Shown: one piece after another, positions 22,251-34,412 of the stretch
Numbering within the stretch: position 1 is the first letter of the stretch
How the letters are laid out: each line of letters starts with the position of its first letter
Assembly (NCBI GenBank): GCA_037178675.1
Contig: JAYMGJ010000568.1
Span: 1 to 64,000, forward strand
DNA from: Scleroderma bovista
Taxonomy: Eukaryota > Basidiomycota > Agaricomycetes > Boletales > Sclerodermataceae
DNA length: 64,000 nt
Direction: 5' to 3'
The notes under the pieces: generated by a model
Seen by the model: only the letters and a program-made list of their open reading frames with translations
What the model was told of the DNA's origin: nothing
The model's database searches: none
Translations under genes and position numbers: made by a program

Positions 22251-22682
22251 ATGATTCTCAACAACATCATCGCCATAAAATCAGAAGACCTTGATGATGA
22301 TCTACCAAGCTGGAAATGGCTCCAGCGTCTCATCAAAACTCCGGGAGAGGATGGTATGAGCTTAGAAGAAAGTTCTGTGGAAAATAGTGTTACAAATGTC
22401 CTTCGAGTGAAGAATATGGACTGGTGGAGGAATATTGAGAAGGAACTAGAAATTGTAGACCTTCAGTGGATTATTGACAAGGACATTTTTTCCCTGCAGG
22501 GTTCAAGACCTCTCCCTAGGAAGCGTGCACCGGATAACCCAGTGACTTCTTGGGACCCAGTAATGGGCTTGCCCAAGGTGCTGCATGACAGCCTGTGGAT
22601 GTCAGAGCTTAATGCATGACAAAAAGAATCGCTCAAGATCTCGGACGAGAAGTTCCCGTGGATGAAAGTTGTTGTGGCTTGA
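22251..22682 (+). pseudogene. Mobile-element-associated acidic protein gene with one nonsense codon
   Basis: The frame from ATG22251 reads 122 aa to TGA at 22617-22619, then continues in the same frame (QKESLKISDEKFPWMKVVVA) to a second TGA at about 22680. The first stop sits between ELNA and QKES and can be derived from CGA by one C-to-T change. The protein (TPGEDGMSLEESS, FRV-like VLRVKNMDWWR, DPVMGLPKVLHDSLW) resembles an uncharacterised family seen many times in Agaricomycete genomes, probably encoded by transposons. Its reaction is unknown. It is followed closely by the Copia-like LTR end. Confidence 0.5.
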
Positions 22683-22826
22683 TCTCAGTAAGTAGTTTTG
22701 TTTCCATCCAGTTTACAATGACTGACTACAGCACCAGGTGTTGTATCCCTTGTGCATACAATTTACACCTTACCTTCCCTCATGTATTATCTAGTGTCAA
22801 TGCACTAATACCTGACTTGTGACTCA

Positions 22827-23120
22827 AATGGGGAGATATGTTGGAGCAAGGATTATTCTCAATTAAAGGACAAACATAAGAGACTCCATTTCTAATGTAG
22901 GCTGGTCTGAAATGTGATTGGTTGTGATGAGCTTTGAGTGTGAAAAGGATGGGTGCCTGATGACCGGGCAATGACTGGACAATGATTGGGAGATTAGTTT
23001 TGGCCTGTACAAAACTTCAAGTTTATATAATAATATTCTCCTTGATTTAAATTTCAAAAATAAATGTGTGTCTTGACTCTGGTGAAATTTTCAAGTTTAG
23101 GCTGTTGTTTAGGCAACTGC
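22827..23120 (+). mobile_element. Candidate Copia-like 3' LTR with polypurine tract
   Basis: A purine tract 'aatggggagata' (22827-22838) is directly followed by 'tgttggagcaagg' at 22839, the typical internal/LTR junction of Ty1/Copia elements. Downstream are a TATA-like 'tttatataat' (23022) and an AATAAA-like 'aaaataaatg' at about 23057. The 3' boundary is a guess. No matching 5' LTR was found. Confidence 0.45.
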
Positions 23121-24305
23121 AAAACAATAAGTTCCATTGCAGCTTAATTGTGAAGACCAAATTTTAAGTCTTCATGTGTGTTCTGTGTGATCTAATACTT
23201 AAAATTCACACCAATATTTGGGACATGATGATGCAATAGTGTAAACTTCGCATTTTTGCTGACGTGCAGACTGTTGACAGTACTTCAAACTCTGTCCATC
23301 CCAAAATGTTATCAAAATCTCAAAGTTTTCTCTTTACATTTTTCACTACATTTTTCCTAGTCCTAAATATTCACTGCCGCGTTGTGTTAGCACTGGCCTA
23401 AATATTGATCCATCTGTTGTGAGAACATGGCAAGCTCATAATTAAGCCTAAACAAGGACACATCCAAAAGGGGAGTAGTTTCGATTTCCCACGCTCCTGC
23501 AGCAAAGGGAACACTTGCAAAAGTGGCAGGTTGAACCCTTGGAAAGCAAGGGAATGTACTTTCATTGAACCTTCCATGTCTCAGACCGTCCCAGTGGCTG
23601 ATATTCGAGGACATCCTTGACGGTCGGTCTCAATCTTACCCCCCAATGGTCATCCATCTTTGTGTCGTTACGTGACCTCCAACACGATGCAGACTTATCG
23701 TGAGGAAACCAAGGTGAGACAACGAGGGAAGCACTCAGGCCTCAGGGTTGAGTGAGACATGGCTGGATAGGTGATTTGAAGGCACGGTGGTACACCGATA
23801 AGCGACCTGGTGCTGATTGCGCAATGCGGCAGGGCTTCGCCGAAGCTGTTTGGTCGTCATTCGCAGCGATCGTACTAGTAAGGCTATAAGGCATGTCCTT
23901 GACATAGTAACATTCCGATTCTTGTGATGAAATACCACGACGGACAACAGGCTAGTCGCTACAGGGACGACCGAGGACGACCTGATTTCCTCTGTCATGG
24001 TTAAGGTCTGCCATACACATGCCAAAACCACAACTCCATTCATTCAAGTGAAACATGGTGTGCGCTCAGATTACCCTCACATCCTGCGATCACACAGAGC
24101 TGATAAGTGTAGCTCAATGGGCCAGGGCCCAAGCCCTCTGACAATATAACCGGCGTCTACACTCAATGTTTCACCTGAAGTGAGCACTTCCGAATCGGCG
24201 CTTTTTTCAGAATTCCTGATGGAGAAATCGACCTATAAACACGCAGTACTATAAGAACTATACGGTCCTTCAAATCGTACATACTTACATTTCTGGTGCT
24301 TCGAC
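23121..24305. other. Repeat fragment and P450 promoter region
   Basis: The segment 23330-23395 is a diverged relative of the dispersed repeat end at 11055-11120 ('ttcactacattt' to 'ccgcgttgtgt'). From about 23460 to 24305 the sequence resembles the region before the second P450 copy (27800-28650), with shared 'gcgacagggcttcgccgaagctg'-like and 'aagtgaaacatg' words, so the duplication unit includes the promoter. A TATA box lies at 24234. Confidence 0.5.
24234..24239 (+). promoter_or_regulatory. TATA box of P450 copy A
   Basis: 'tataaa' lies 67-72 bp before the ATG at 24306, a normal spacing for a fungal TATA promoter. The second copy has a weaker 'atataag' at about 28597. Confidence 0.4.
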
Positions 24306-26432
24306 ATGGAATTAACCATCGTGCAGACGCTTACTCCCCCGATCGCAGCCGGGATAGCGGGTGTCATCTTCATCGGCCTCTGGCTCGCGATTCGTAAAAA
24401 GAATGGTGGCCTGCCTTATCCCCCAGGTCCCCAGGGATTACCTCTCATTGGAAACGTCTTCGACGTCAACATGAAGGAACCTCACGTCACGTATACCAAA
24501 TGGGCCGAACAATATGGTACGCACCTAGAATCTGTTTTCTTGGGTCCGCGACACGATGCTAATGTGCCTCCAGGAGGCATTGTCTACTCTCGCATCTTTA
24601 ATCAAGACTTCGTCATCATAAATTCCACAAAGATCGCTAGACACCTAGCAGACCAACGTTCTATGGTTTACTCGGATAGACCACAATCGCCTCTATACAG
24701 GCTGTGAGTACTTCACTTCACTTTCATGCATATTAGCGGTAACGTACCCCTACAGCTTTGGCATCGACCGCATGACATTCCTTTTGAGATATTGCGATGA
24801 ATGGAGAATTCATAGGAAACTGTTTCATCTCAGTCTTAAGCCCGAAGTCATTGACCAGTATCAAGAGTTGTATACCCGTAATACTTCCCAGCTCTTTGAG
24901 AATTTGCAACAGAGCCCATCCAAGTTCCGCGAGCACTTGCATCTGTAAGGGCAATCACCGACTTTGTGGCTCAGAAATGACAGTTTTATAGGTACACTGG
25001 CTCTATTTCACTCGAGCTGGTGTATGGTCGAAGGATTGAAGGAAAGAGCGATCCGATCATTAGTTTGGCCACTGGACTGGGGGACATTCTTAGCAAAGAG
25101 ACCACGCCAGAAAGAAGCGGTCTTCTGATGGCCTTCCCATTTCGTTAGTGCGGCTTTGATTTAACAAAGTGATTTGGGGCTGATCATCGTCTTTGCAGTC
25201 CAGTACCTTCCCTCTTGGTTTCCTGGATTTGGTTTCAAGCGTCATGCAAAAGTGTCCAGGAAGATGGTTCATACATTGTCAGATCTTCCGTACTGCATGG
25301 CAAAAGAGCAAATGGTTAGCTAATACCAAACATTGCACAGTATTCGTACTGAATCCATTAAAGGCATCCAGTATCCTACCGCAATGCTTAGTATACGACT
25401 TTCTCACCAATAGTGGAAACGTGGAAGAAAAGTCTGCGAAGGATGCGGCTTCAGGAGTCTATTTAGGTTCTTTCGATTTTTTTTCTTTTTCAAACATTTA
25501 CACATTAACTAAGGATCTGCCGACAGCCTCTGCAGAAAGCGTGAGTGCAATTAATGTTCCTAATTACCAACGTTTATAGTGTTTAGACTGCCGCTGTTTT
25601 GGAGATCCTCATTATGGCCATGATACTTTTCCCTGAAGTACAAGAAAAAGCCCACGAAGAACTCGATACCATCCTGGGGAAAGGGGTCGTGCCGACATTC
25701 AATGACAGAGGGCGACTACCTTATTTACAGGCTGTCATTTACGAACTTATGAGATGGCACACTGTTTTCCCGCTAGGTTTATATCTCTTTCCCAGTTTGC
25801 AAAGTGTTCTGACCCGGCATACAAGGTGTCCCTCACATGACTTCAACCAGTGACATCTACGAGGGGTATTATATTCCCAAAGGTGGATATCCACATGATG
25901 TCGAGACGTTCCTACTGAAAGTATTGCAGGGTGTATTGTAATCTTCAATATCTGGTTCGTCAGATGCCTACCCATGTTATCGATTGGTCTTATTTATTCT
26001 CACCAGGGCCATGACCCGCACCCATCCGGATCCGGAGCGCTTTGACCCAACCCGACACCTCACACCCGACGGCAAGATCATCCCGCAGGCCAGACAGAAT
26101 AATGGGATATTCTTTGGCTTCGGTAGGAGGTAGGCATTCTTCTTCCGTGAATATCACATACGACTAACATACCTGAAATATATCAGGGTTTGTCCTGGAC
26201 GGTTCTTCGCAGAAAATGGGCTCTGGGCTGCTATTGCGATGATGCTTTCATCATTTACGTTTGAAAGAGCGAAAGATGTTGACGGGAATTACATTGATGT
26301 TGAGCCGAGATTCGAACATGGCCAGGCCAGGTGAACTTTTATTTTCCTGTGACTAACACACTAGCATAGCTGATTTAAACTTTTCATGACAGCCATCCAT
26401 TACCTTTCGAGTGTGCTATCATCAGGAGGTGA
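24306..26432 (+). CDS. Cytochrome P450, copy A of tandem pair
   Basis: Thirteen exons join to 497 aa: 24306-24516, 24574-24703, 24756-24944, 24992-25143, 25199-25314, 25364-25466, 25527-25540, 25587-25776, 25826-25882, 25930-25954, 26007-26129, 26187-26330 and 26393-26432. An N-terminal membrane anchor (IAAGIAGVIFIGLWLAI) is followed by a Pro-rich hinge (YPPGPQGLPLIGN). The K-helix ExxR appears as ELMR, and the heme loop is FGFGRRVCPG, split by an intron. The I-helix reads ASAEST, from a 14-nt exon. It should be an ER-bound monooxygenase using NADPH reductase electrons; the substrate is unknown. The family resembles Agaricomycete CYPs of secondary or xenobiotic metabolism. It is nearly identical to copy B over its first 480 bp and over about 25625-26150. 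Confidence 0.88.
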
Positions 26433-28653
26433 ATTGGATGACCATCCAGAGATTTGTAACGATAGGATACGATGATTGTTTCCAGACTCTTATATGTCAC
26501 CTTAGAGGCAAGGTTGTAAAACAGGAGAGACCCAGATACAAATTAACTTACGGTTCGTCCGGAACCAAAGATTTCCATCCTTTTGGATTGTCGCTGGCAG
26601 GCATCAACGTGGACGAATCAAATTCAAACCTACCGACGTTGGTCGAACGCCACGACACACCTTGAATGTGCAAACGTGATGCGGTCGATGTGGAACATAT
26701 CAGAACACTGAATAAACTTACCATCGAATGCAGGATGCAGGAGGGGCGCCGACGTGACGATGAGACTATGGATGAGGAGATGCGCGCGTTGCAATCAACT
26801 TGAACGCAGGCTTGAAGATATAGCGAGGTGTCAATTTTCTTTAACCGATACAAATGCTTGTTGAGCGGGACGTCACAGTGTCCCGTGCGCAGCTGAATGC
26901 AGATCGCCGCATGTTTTTATCTAGGGATTTCGTTACTAGCTTCATGAATGAGGATGGGGAGAGTCAAGGGCAAGTAGTGTTGAACATCCTATTTACAGCC
27001 TCTAGTATGCATGGATTGAATGGATGTGATCAATGTTGATGTTTGAGGCTGTACTAGTAAACAAGAGGCTGGCTACTGGCGCAGCTCGGCCGTGTTCTGG
27101 ATGCAAACTCCACACTGCACAGGGTCGGAACAAGTGCTTACTACTACAGCTGTCGGGCTGTTGAATGTCGCTCTTAAGGGGATGGACCTGTGGTGTTAGC
27201 AGCATGTTGTGATTAAGTTGTGCAGCCTGAGCGACCGTGTAGTATTACATACTCGCCGATAGCTTGGATTTGAAGTAGCACCCGAGCCGCAGTGACGATG
27301 ATGTTTGTTCTGTTCTTGCTGATAGTTTTGGGCCCAGGGACCCAATGAGGTTGGAGGAAGGTTATAGTCAGAGATGGGGTGCCAAGATTCAGAGTCAAAG
27401 GAAGAAAGTTGGGTTTTCATCACTGTAATAAGTAGTTCTGGATCTCCCCGGGCCCAGTGGACTCAAGGGAGAGATAATCCATTATAACCACCGGAGGGGG
27501 TTGACACTGGATGATAATCCCAGATAAATCATTAATGGATTACCCTTCCCTCACTAACTCGAAATGCCGCCTGCGTCGGCAGAACCCTTGCTTGACAGGA
27601 ATGACCTAAGTTCAAAATTACAGCTGTTGTGAAGCAATAACTAAGTCCAAACATACGAAGATACTAGACAACGCCGAAGGACGGAACCGACTACCGCAGA
27701 GGTCGCATTCGAAATTCACACGCTCGGCCAGGAAAGGAAGGACTTTCAAAAGTTACATATTCTCACGACTTGAGGTATTCCCAGAGCCCTTGCTCTCCAA
27801 GCAAGGGAATTTCCTGATCGGCGAAGTGCCACCATACGGCGTAACGGTTGTTTCAGATTTTACCTTGATTGGCACATCATAATGTAGTACTTTTCTATGT
27901 CTGACCGTGAAATCCTTAGTCTCCCTAGTACTAAGCCGGACTCTCTTCGTAGTGGTGAAACCCTTAACGGTCGATCCAAGGTCGATCTCAATCTTCTACC
28001 CCGTGTGCATTGAGTGGCCGCCATCCACTTTTTTCATTACGTGACCTCTAACACGACTCTGACGAGGAAGCACCGGTGTGTCAGGGAGACATGGCTAGAT
28101 AGGTGATGTGACTCAGACATGCCAGTACGCCGATAACTCAGATAAGCAAACTGGTGCTGATCAATGCGACAGGGCTTCGCCGAAGCTGCTTAGTCTCCAT
28201 TCGCAGCGATCGTAAGTACTAGTAGTAGTAAGGCTTAAGGCATGTCCCTGACATAGTGCATTTTGGCGACATTCCAATTTCTGTGATTTTGAAAAACAAC
28301 GATGTAGACATGAGACTACAGGGACGACAGAAGACAACTTATTTTCCTCTATCAGGGTTTGGCTTGTGTGATCTGCCATCAAAACCATAACGGAGCCCAT
28401 TCTGCAGAAGTGTCAGTTCAAGTGAAACATGGCATGTGCTCAACATTCTGCGATCAGACAGAGCTGATACTAAGTGTAGCTAGCACCCAATGGGCGAGGC
28501 TCCCTGACCAGTCGGGCACTTTCATGTTTCACCGAAGTGAGCACTTTTATCAGCGAAGGACTCCCGATGGAGAAATTGGCCTATGAACACACGATATAAG
28601 AACTATGACCTTCCAATCGTACTCACTCACATTTGTGTTTGTGGTGCTTCGAC
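26433..28653. other. Spacer between tandem P450 copies
   Basis: Just downstream of copy A, about 26433-26620 matches 30767-30960 downstream of copy B ('gagagacccagatacaaatt', 'tctggaaccaaga'-like words), so the duplicated block extends past the genes. A minus-strand frame at 26548-26853 ends like the relic at 30933-31388 (LVPDEP versus LVPDET) and is otherwise diverged. 26860-27800 holds no recognised gene. 27800-28650 is the diverged promoter copy. Confidence 0.45.
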
Positions 28654-30766
28654 ATGGAATTAACCATCGTGCAGACGCTTACTCCCCCGATCGCAGCCGG
28701 GATAGCGGGTGTTATCTTCATCGGCCTCTGGCTCGCGACCCGTAAAAAGAATGGTGGCCTGCCTTATCCCCCAGGTCCCCAGGGATTACCTCTCATTGGA
28801 AACGTCTTCGACGTCAACATGAAGGAACCTCACGTCACGTATACCAAATGGGCCGAACAATATGGTACGCACCTAGAATCTGTTTTCTTGGGTCCGCGAC
28901 ACGATGCTAATGTGCCTCCAGGAGGCATTGTCTACTCTCGCATCTTTAATCAAGACTTCGTCATCATAAATTCCACAAAGATCGCTAGACACCTAGCAGA
29001 CCAACGTTCTATGGTTTACTCGGATAGACCACAATCGCCTCTATACAGGCTGTGAGTACTTCACTTCACTTTCATGCATATTAGCGGTAACGTACCCCTA
29101 CAGCTTTGGCATCGACCGCATGACATTCCTTTTGAGATATTGCGATGAATGGAGAGTTCATAGGAAACTGCTTCATCCCAGTCTTAAGCCCGACGTCATT
29201 GACCAGTATCAAGAACTGTATACCCGTAATATGTTCCAGCTCTTTGAGAATTTGCAACAGAGCCCATCCAAGTTCCGCGAGCACTTGCATCTGTAAGGCA
29301 GATCGCCGACTTTGTGACTCAGAGATGACAGTTTTACAGGTACACGGGCTCTATTTCACTTGAGATGGTATACGGTCGAAGAATCGAGGGAAAGAACGAT
29401 CCGATCATCAGTTTGGCCACTGGACTGGGTGTCATTCTTAGCAAAGAGACCACGCCAGAAAGAAGCGGTCTTCTGATGGCCTTCCCATTTCGTTCGTGCG
29501 CCTTTGATTTGACTAAGGGACTTGGGGTTGATTGTTGTCTTTGAAGTCCAATATTTTCCCTCTTGGTTTCCTGGATTTGGTTTCAAGCGCCATGCTGAAG
29601 CTTCGAGAAAGTTGGTTCATACATTGTCAGATCTTCCGTATTGCATGGCAAAACAACAAATGGTTAGCTACCACCAAATTCTGCACAGTATTCATGCTGA
29701 ATCCATTAAAGGAATCCGATATCCTACCGCAGTGCTTAGTACATGACTTTCTCACCAATAGTGAAAACATGGAAGAACAGTCTGCGAAGGATGCGGCTTC
29801 AGGAGTCTATTTAGGTTCTTTCGATTTTTTTTTCAAACATTTACACATTAACTAAGGATCTGCCGACAGCCGCTGCAGAAAGCGTGAGTGCAATTAATGT
29901 TCCTAATTACCAAATTCATAGTGCTTAGACTGCCGCTCTTTTGGAAACTCTCATTATGGCCATGATATTTTTCCCTGACATACAAGAAAAAGCCCACGAA
30001 GAACTCGATACCATCCTGGGGAAAGGGGTCGTGCCGACATTCAATGACAGAGGGCGACTACCTTATTTACAGGCTGTCATTTACGAACTTATGAGATGGC
30101 ACACTGTTTTCCCGCTAGGTTTATATCTCTTTCCCAGTTTGCAAAGTGTTCTGACCCGGCATACAAGGTGTCCCTCACATGACTTCAACCAGTGACATCT
30201 ACGAGGGGTATTATATTCCCAAAGGTGGATATCCACATGATGTCGAGACGTTCCTACTGAAAGTATTGCAGGGTGTATTGTAATCTTCAATATCTGGTTC
30301 GTCAGATGCCTACCCATGTTATCGATTGGTCTTATTTATTCTCACCAGGGCCATGACCCGCACCCATCCGGATCCGGAGCGCTTTGACCCAACCCGACAC
30401 CTCACACCCGACGGCAAGATCATCCCGCAGGCCAGACAGAATAATGGGATATTCTTTGGCTTCGGTAGGAGGTAGGCATTCTTCTTCCGTGAATATCACA
30501 TACGACTAACATGGCATCAGGAGTTGTCCTGGGCGGTTCTTCGCAGAAAATGGGCTCTGGGCTGCAACTGCGATGTTGCTTTCATCATTTACGCTTGAAA
30601 GAGCGAAGGATGTTGATGGGAATTATATTGATATTGAGCCGAGATTCGAACATGGCCAGGCCAGGTGAACTTTTATTTTCTTGTGACTAATACACTGGCA
30701 TAACTGAGTTCCACTTTTCATGACAGCTACCCATTACCTTTCGAGTGTGCTATTATTAGGAGGTGA
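28654..30766 (+). CDS. Cytochrome P450, copy B of tandem pair
   Basis: Same exon plan as copy A, starting at ATG28654 and ending at TGA30764-30766, about 497 aa. Features: membrane anchor IAAGIAGVIFIGLWLAT, hinge YPPGPQGLPLIGN, I-helix AAAEST with the 14-nt exon at 29870-29883, ExxR as ELMR, heme loop FGFGRRSCPG. The frame is open across all junctions. The first 480 bp (including intron 1) and about 29965-30510 are nearly or fully identical to copy A, introns included, while the middle exons show many replacements (for example KVSRKM versus EASRKL). Function as for copy A: ER monooxygenase, substrate unknown. Confidence 0.87.
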
Positions 30767-30826
30767 ATTGGATGATGGCCAGTGTTCCTTCCATTGATTT
30801 GTAATACTAGGATACGATACTTGTTG

Positions 30827-31390
30827 CTAGATTTTCACAACATGTAACTTCGGAGGCGCGAAGGTTGTTTGCGATGTAAAATGGGAGAGACCCAGATACA
30901 AATTGACTGTAAGAAGGTACGGAGAATGACCTTCAAGTCTCGTCTGGAACCAAGACTTCTCGAGCAGAATGTCCATCGTTTTGAATTTTCGCAGTGGCCC
31001 CGACATGGTGTAGGAACAGACTCGTTGTAGGTCCGACGACCATCCCAATCCGATCTTCCAACCCAGAGAGGCACAAGCACACCACAAGACTACCAATGAT
31101 ATCTTCATCGGAGGCCGCGTCCACCCACTTATCCGTCTTTCCCTCTGCAATAACTTTTGTGAGCTGCACTTTGCACGCACCATACAAGAGGGACAGGCCC
31201 CGTGTGGCCGTCTCTTCCTCCGGCGTGTCTCGCGTCCTTTCACTGTGCGTAAGAAAACCTGATATCTCCTTATTCCAAGCATGCCGAGACAGATTATGTG
31301 GGCAGCCTGTTCTTCTGGTATCCTGCCTTCGTGCATCGTGTCGTGGACTTGGGAAAAAGCCGTCAGAGCGAGGGCAAATCATCAGCAAAT
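30827..31390 (-). pseudogene. Relic of an unrecognised helical protein gene
   Basis: Two overlapping minus-strand frames each carry a convincing half: one with FSQVHDTMHEGRIPEEQAA and HIICLGMLGIRRYQ, the other with TRDTPEEETATRGLSLLYG, CKVQLTKVIAEGKTDKWVD and ASDEDIIGSLVVCL. They join only by a frame change near 31260, where the apparent intron would be just 16 nt. This suggests a decayed gene converging on P450 copy B; a more decayed counterpart lies at 26548-26853 beside copy A. The family was not recognised. Confidence 0.35.
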
Positions 31391-32340
31391 TAACAAAATA
31401 CTAATTTTACTATTTACACACTATTTACAACTTTTCTTACTTTTCTTACTTGTTCCACTTTTTTTCCAAGGCGAGCCAATGGCTTAAAGTCAAAAAAGTT
31501 ATATAGTCAAAAAAGTCAAAAAAATACACCAAAGTTACCATACACTAAATCTGTTTGTCTCTCCATCATTGTCTGAAGGGTCGTTGCCATTGGGCAAGGC
31601 TGGGGATGGCTGGATGGCTGCTGTCACTATTGTTGTTGGGTGCGGCTGGGGGCATCGCCATCATTGGGTGAGGCCTGTTGTCGCATTGTCGGGTGAAGCT
31701 GGAGCTGGGAGTGGTCATCATTGTCAGCCAAACTGGGGTAGAGAAAAAAAATGAATGATAAAAATCTTGAAAAAAGTGTGTTGGGGGGTTGCTACAGTGG
31801 ACCTAAAGGACAGAAGCTGTGGTAGGAAATTGGTAACCCTGTAGTAACCTCAGTAGATGTTCAAGCTACTGTATTAGAGTAGTACCTGTAGTAACTACTA
31901 CAAGTGAGTATGTGTAGAAATGAGTGTGTAGGACTACTTACCCTCAGTAGATGTTCAAGCTACTGAGGGACTAATAGAAAATACTACTGTGTATGTGCGC
32001 TCTGAGGGCTTATGTAAGTGTCACGTGGTCACGCACCTCAGTACCTAGTAACGTGTGCTGGTTAATTTACAACAAAAAATGTGTACCTGCTAGTGTTGGC
32101 GTGCTGGCATTGATACAGGGTGGCTGGTGTTGTTGTCATCAGGAAAAGCTGGGAATGGGGATGACCATCGTCGTCATCCATCAGGAGAATGGGGTTGGGA
32201 GTGGGCACCATTGTTGTCATCAATGCGCTGGTGCTGGGGGGTCGTTGTTGTTGCTGGGGTGGGGTTCATCACTGGGGGTGCATCAGTGGGCCATTACATT
32301 GATAATGGTACTTCCCTGGGTGTTGTTGAGTGCGGCGGCT
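31391..32340. repeat. AT-rich and GTT/GTC/ATC-rich repeat DNA
   Basis: 31410-31530 is A/T-rich with repeated 'gtcaaaaaag'. 31555-31740 and 32100-32300 are G/T-rich with repeated 'gctggg', 'ttgttgtcatc' and 'gggatgg' words, related to satellite DNA at 37260-37560. 31848-31885 and 31940-31975 share 'ctcagtagatgttcaagctactg'-type copies (direct repeat, about 91 bp apart). No gene. Confidence 0.4.
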
Positions 32341-32344
32341 GGGT

Positions 32345-32525
32345 GGTGCACGTCATCAACTCCTTCTGGATGTTGTAGTCGGAGAGTCCTTCCATCCTCA
32401 AGGTGCTTCCCAGCAAAGATGGTGGTCCAGTGGAATACTCTCCTTGTCTTGAATCTTTGCCTTGACATTGTCGATCATGTCAGAAGACTCAACCTCAAGG
32501 GTGATCTTCTTTCCCGTTGTGCACC
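32345..32525 (-). pseudogene. Ubiquitin gene relic 1
   Basis: On the minus strand the sequence reads ubiquitin residues from about 9 to 66 in pieces: [20 protein letters not shown] and [11 protein letters not shown] in one frame, then [13 protein letters not shown] after a deletion of a few codons (PPDQQRL is damaged), then DYNIQKEL in a further frame. The 5' edge is a pyrimidine-rich tract ending 'cacttag', like the acceptor of the intron that often interrupts fungal ubiquitin genes after the first residues. It is surrounded by satellite-type repeats and clearly cannot make ubiquitin. Confidence 0.75.
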
Positions 32526-32744
32526 TAAGTGAGGGAAGAGGTCAGAACAACCAACAACCAACACCAAATGACAGCAAAATGCGAGTGGTGGTCTTCCTTT
32601 GCGTTTCTGGTATTTAATCTCCTCAGGGGGATGTGCTGCACACCTTCAGGCAGGATGCAGGAGGGAAGGGAAGGGCTTCTGATGGGGATGATATGCGACT
32701 GGGGATGGTATTGACTCCTCTTCAGCCTACCACAGTGGTTAGGA

Positions 32745-33300
32745 AGAGTCCTGGGATTGAAGAGTGATGATAGATTGATGATAGGGGTGTAATAGCAGTG
32801 ATGGAGCAACAGGGAAGCAAGGGGACAGTTCCTGCTTCAAGAATGTGATGGACAGTGATGGGATGGAGTGGACAGAGATGCTAGACTGTGCTTGAGCCTA
32901 GAGAAATGATCAGATACAAGATATATCTGATAAACAACAATATAGGAGCTTTAGGCCAGCACTGGGTGACCTACAAGTCCAAAGACAAAGATAGAGCTTA
33001 TAGACAGAGAGGGAGAGTGAATGTGGTCACTTTATTGAGGGGGAAGCAGACACTTCCTTGCAGCCTTAGGCTGCTGGTTTATATACAGGAGGGGCTGTGG
33101 CCCTGTAAGCACAAATGACTAAGTGCTTGGTAAGAGATTGGTAAGAAATTGGTAAGCAATTGATAAGCAGTGTAATCAGGCTGAGTCATCAATGGGGAGA
33201 GCCTGAACAAGCTGCTGAGCCAAGGGAAAGAGCAAAAACATAGGTAAAAAGGGGTGCATAACCAAGAATATGGAAAAATCACTGCATGGGGCCCAAAAGA
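32745..33300 (-). mobile_element. LTR-like element, inverted relative to 15058-15349
   Basis: Read on the minus strand: a TATA box (tatataaa, about 33078-33086), an AATAAA (33031-33036), then about 290 bp shared with 15058-15349, ending near 'cccaggact'. This is the layout of U3, R and U5 of an LTR. The U3 part (33050-33300 or further) contains 'gattggtaag' repeats. No internal retroelement genes are adjacent, so it is a solo LTR or the edge of a lost element. Confidence 0.5.
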
Positions 33301-34192
33301 GAGGGGGGGAAAGCATGGGATGAGTAGATTGAAGCTAAATGAGCATATGTGATGACATAATGCATATGAATCATAGGGGCATGAGTCATGAATTGATAAG
33401 CAGCATGATAAGATGTGCAGCAGAGTGAGTCAGAGTGAGCCAGAGTGACTCTGTGTGACTCAGAAAGAAGGGAAGCACAACCTATGATTTATTGAACTTT
33501 AGATCTGGAGATGAGCTTCTGAAGCAGTGCCACTGATGGGAGTGGCTGGGGGATAATAAATGAATTGATCCGACCAGAAGAGCAGTGTCAGGGGGCCTGG
33601 AATGACAAGTAGAGTCACAGCTGGTCACAGAGTGTCACAAATCCCTTGGATTGAGCTTCTGTAGAGCAAAAATGCGAAATTTGGTGCTCCCGAAGTGCAG
33701 TCTTCCCTTGAGCAGTAAGGGGAAGGTTCTGTACTCTATTAGGGCTCCTAAGAAGGGTTCTAGAGCACTGTTTTGTTTGTGTTTGTTGCAGGATAGCAGG
33801 GAAGTGAAATGTGAATAGCGGATTCGATGTGTCCAGGGAAGCGAGATAAATGATAGAGGGAGATGGATGTGACAGGACTCTGGGATGAAAGAACCATATG
33901 CAGAGGACTCAGGAGACACAGAGATGACCAGGTATGAATTTTCAAGTCTAACGATAGACTTGAGACAACCAAAGTATGTGCGTGACGCAGGACTGACAAG
34001 GAGAACGCACCATCAGGAAATTGGGGAAGAAATGATATTTCCTGATGATACACATTATAAACATACATCAGAATGATATTGTAATATACCCAAATATCAG
34101 CAATTAAACACCCTTACAATTCAACTAGCATAACTGAGTACAATGATCAAGTGCATATCAGAATGGTTTATTGTAGGTAATGCAGGGCAGAC
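33301..34192. other. Non-coding repeat-like stretch
   Basis: Short 'gagtgagtcagagtgagcc' type repetition occurs at about 33424-33460. Open frames on either strand lack family features. No gene is supported. Confidence 0.3.
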
Positions 34193-34412
34193 ATGGCATC
34201 TTGTTATCTTTGATGGTCTATCTTCCAACAGAGTTGCAGAACCTGGTCATCTTGCTACCATTGTGTGTCCCACATATAATCAATTATAGTTAACCTGCCA
34301 GAATGGCATCCCACTTATATTTGATGGTCTATCTTTCAACAGAGTTGCAGAGCCTGGTCATCTTGCTAACATCATGTTTCTAGCATATAATCAATTATAA
34401 TTAACCTGCCAG
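34193..34412 (+). repeat. Two tandem 110-bp units
   Basis: Units 34193-34302 and 34303-34412 share 'tttgatggtctatctt', 'caacagagttgcaga', 'cctggtcatcttgcta' and 'tataatcaattata', with the start of a third copy ('gaatggcac') at 34411. Differences are scattered, at roughly one in eight positions. Confidence 0.75.
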
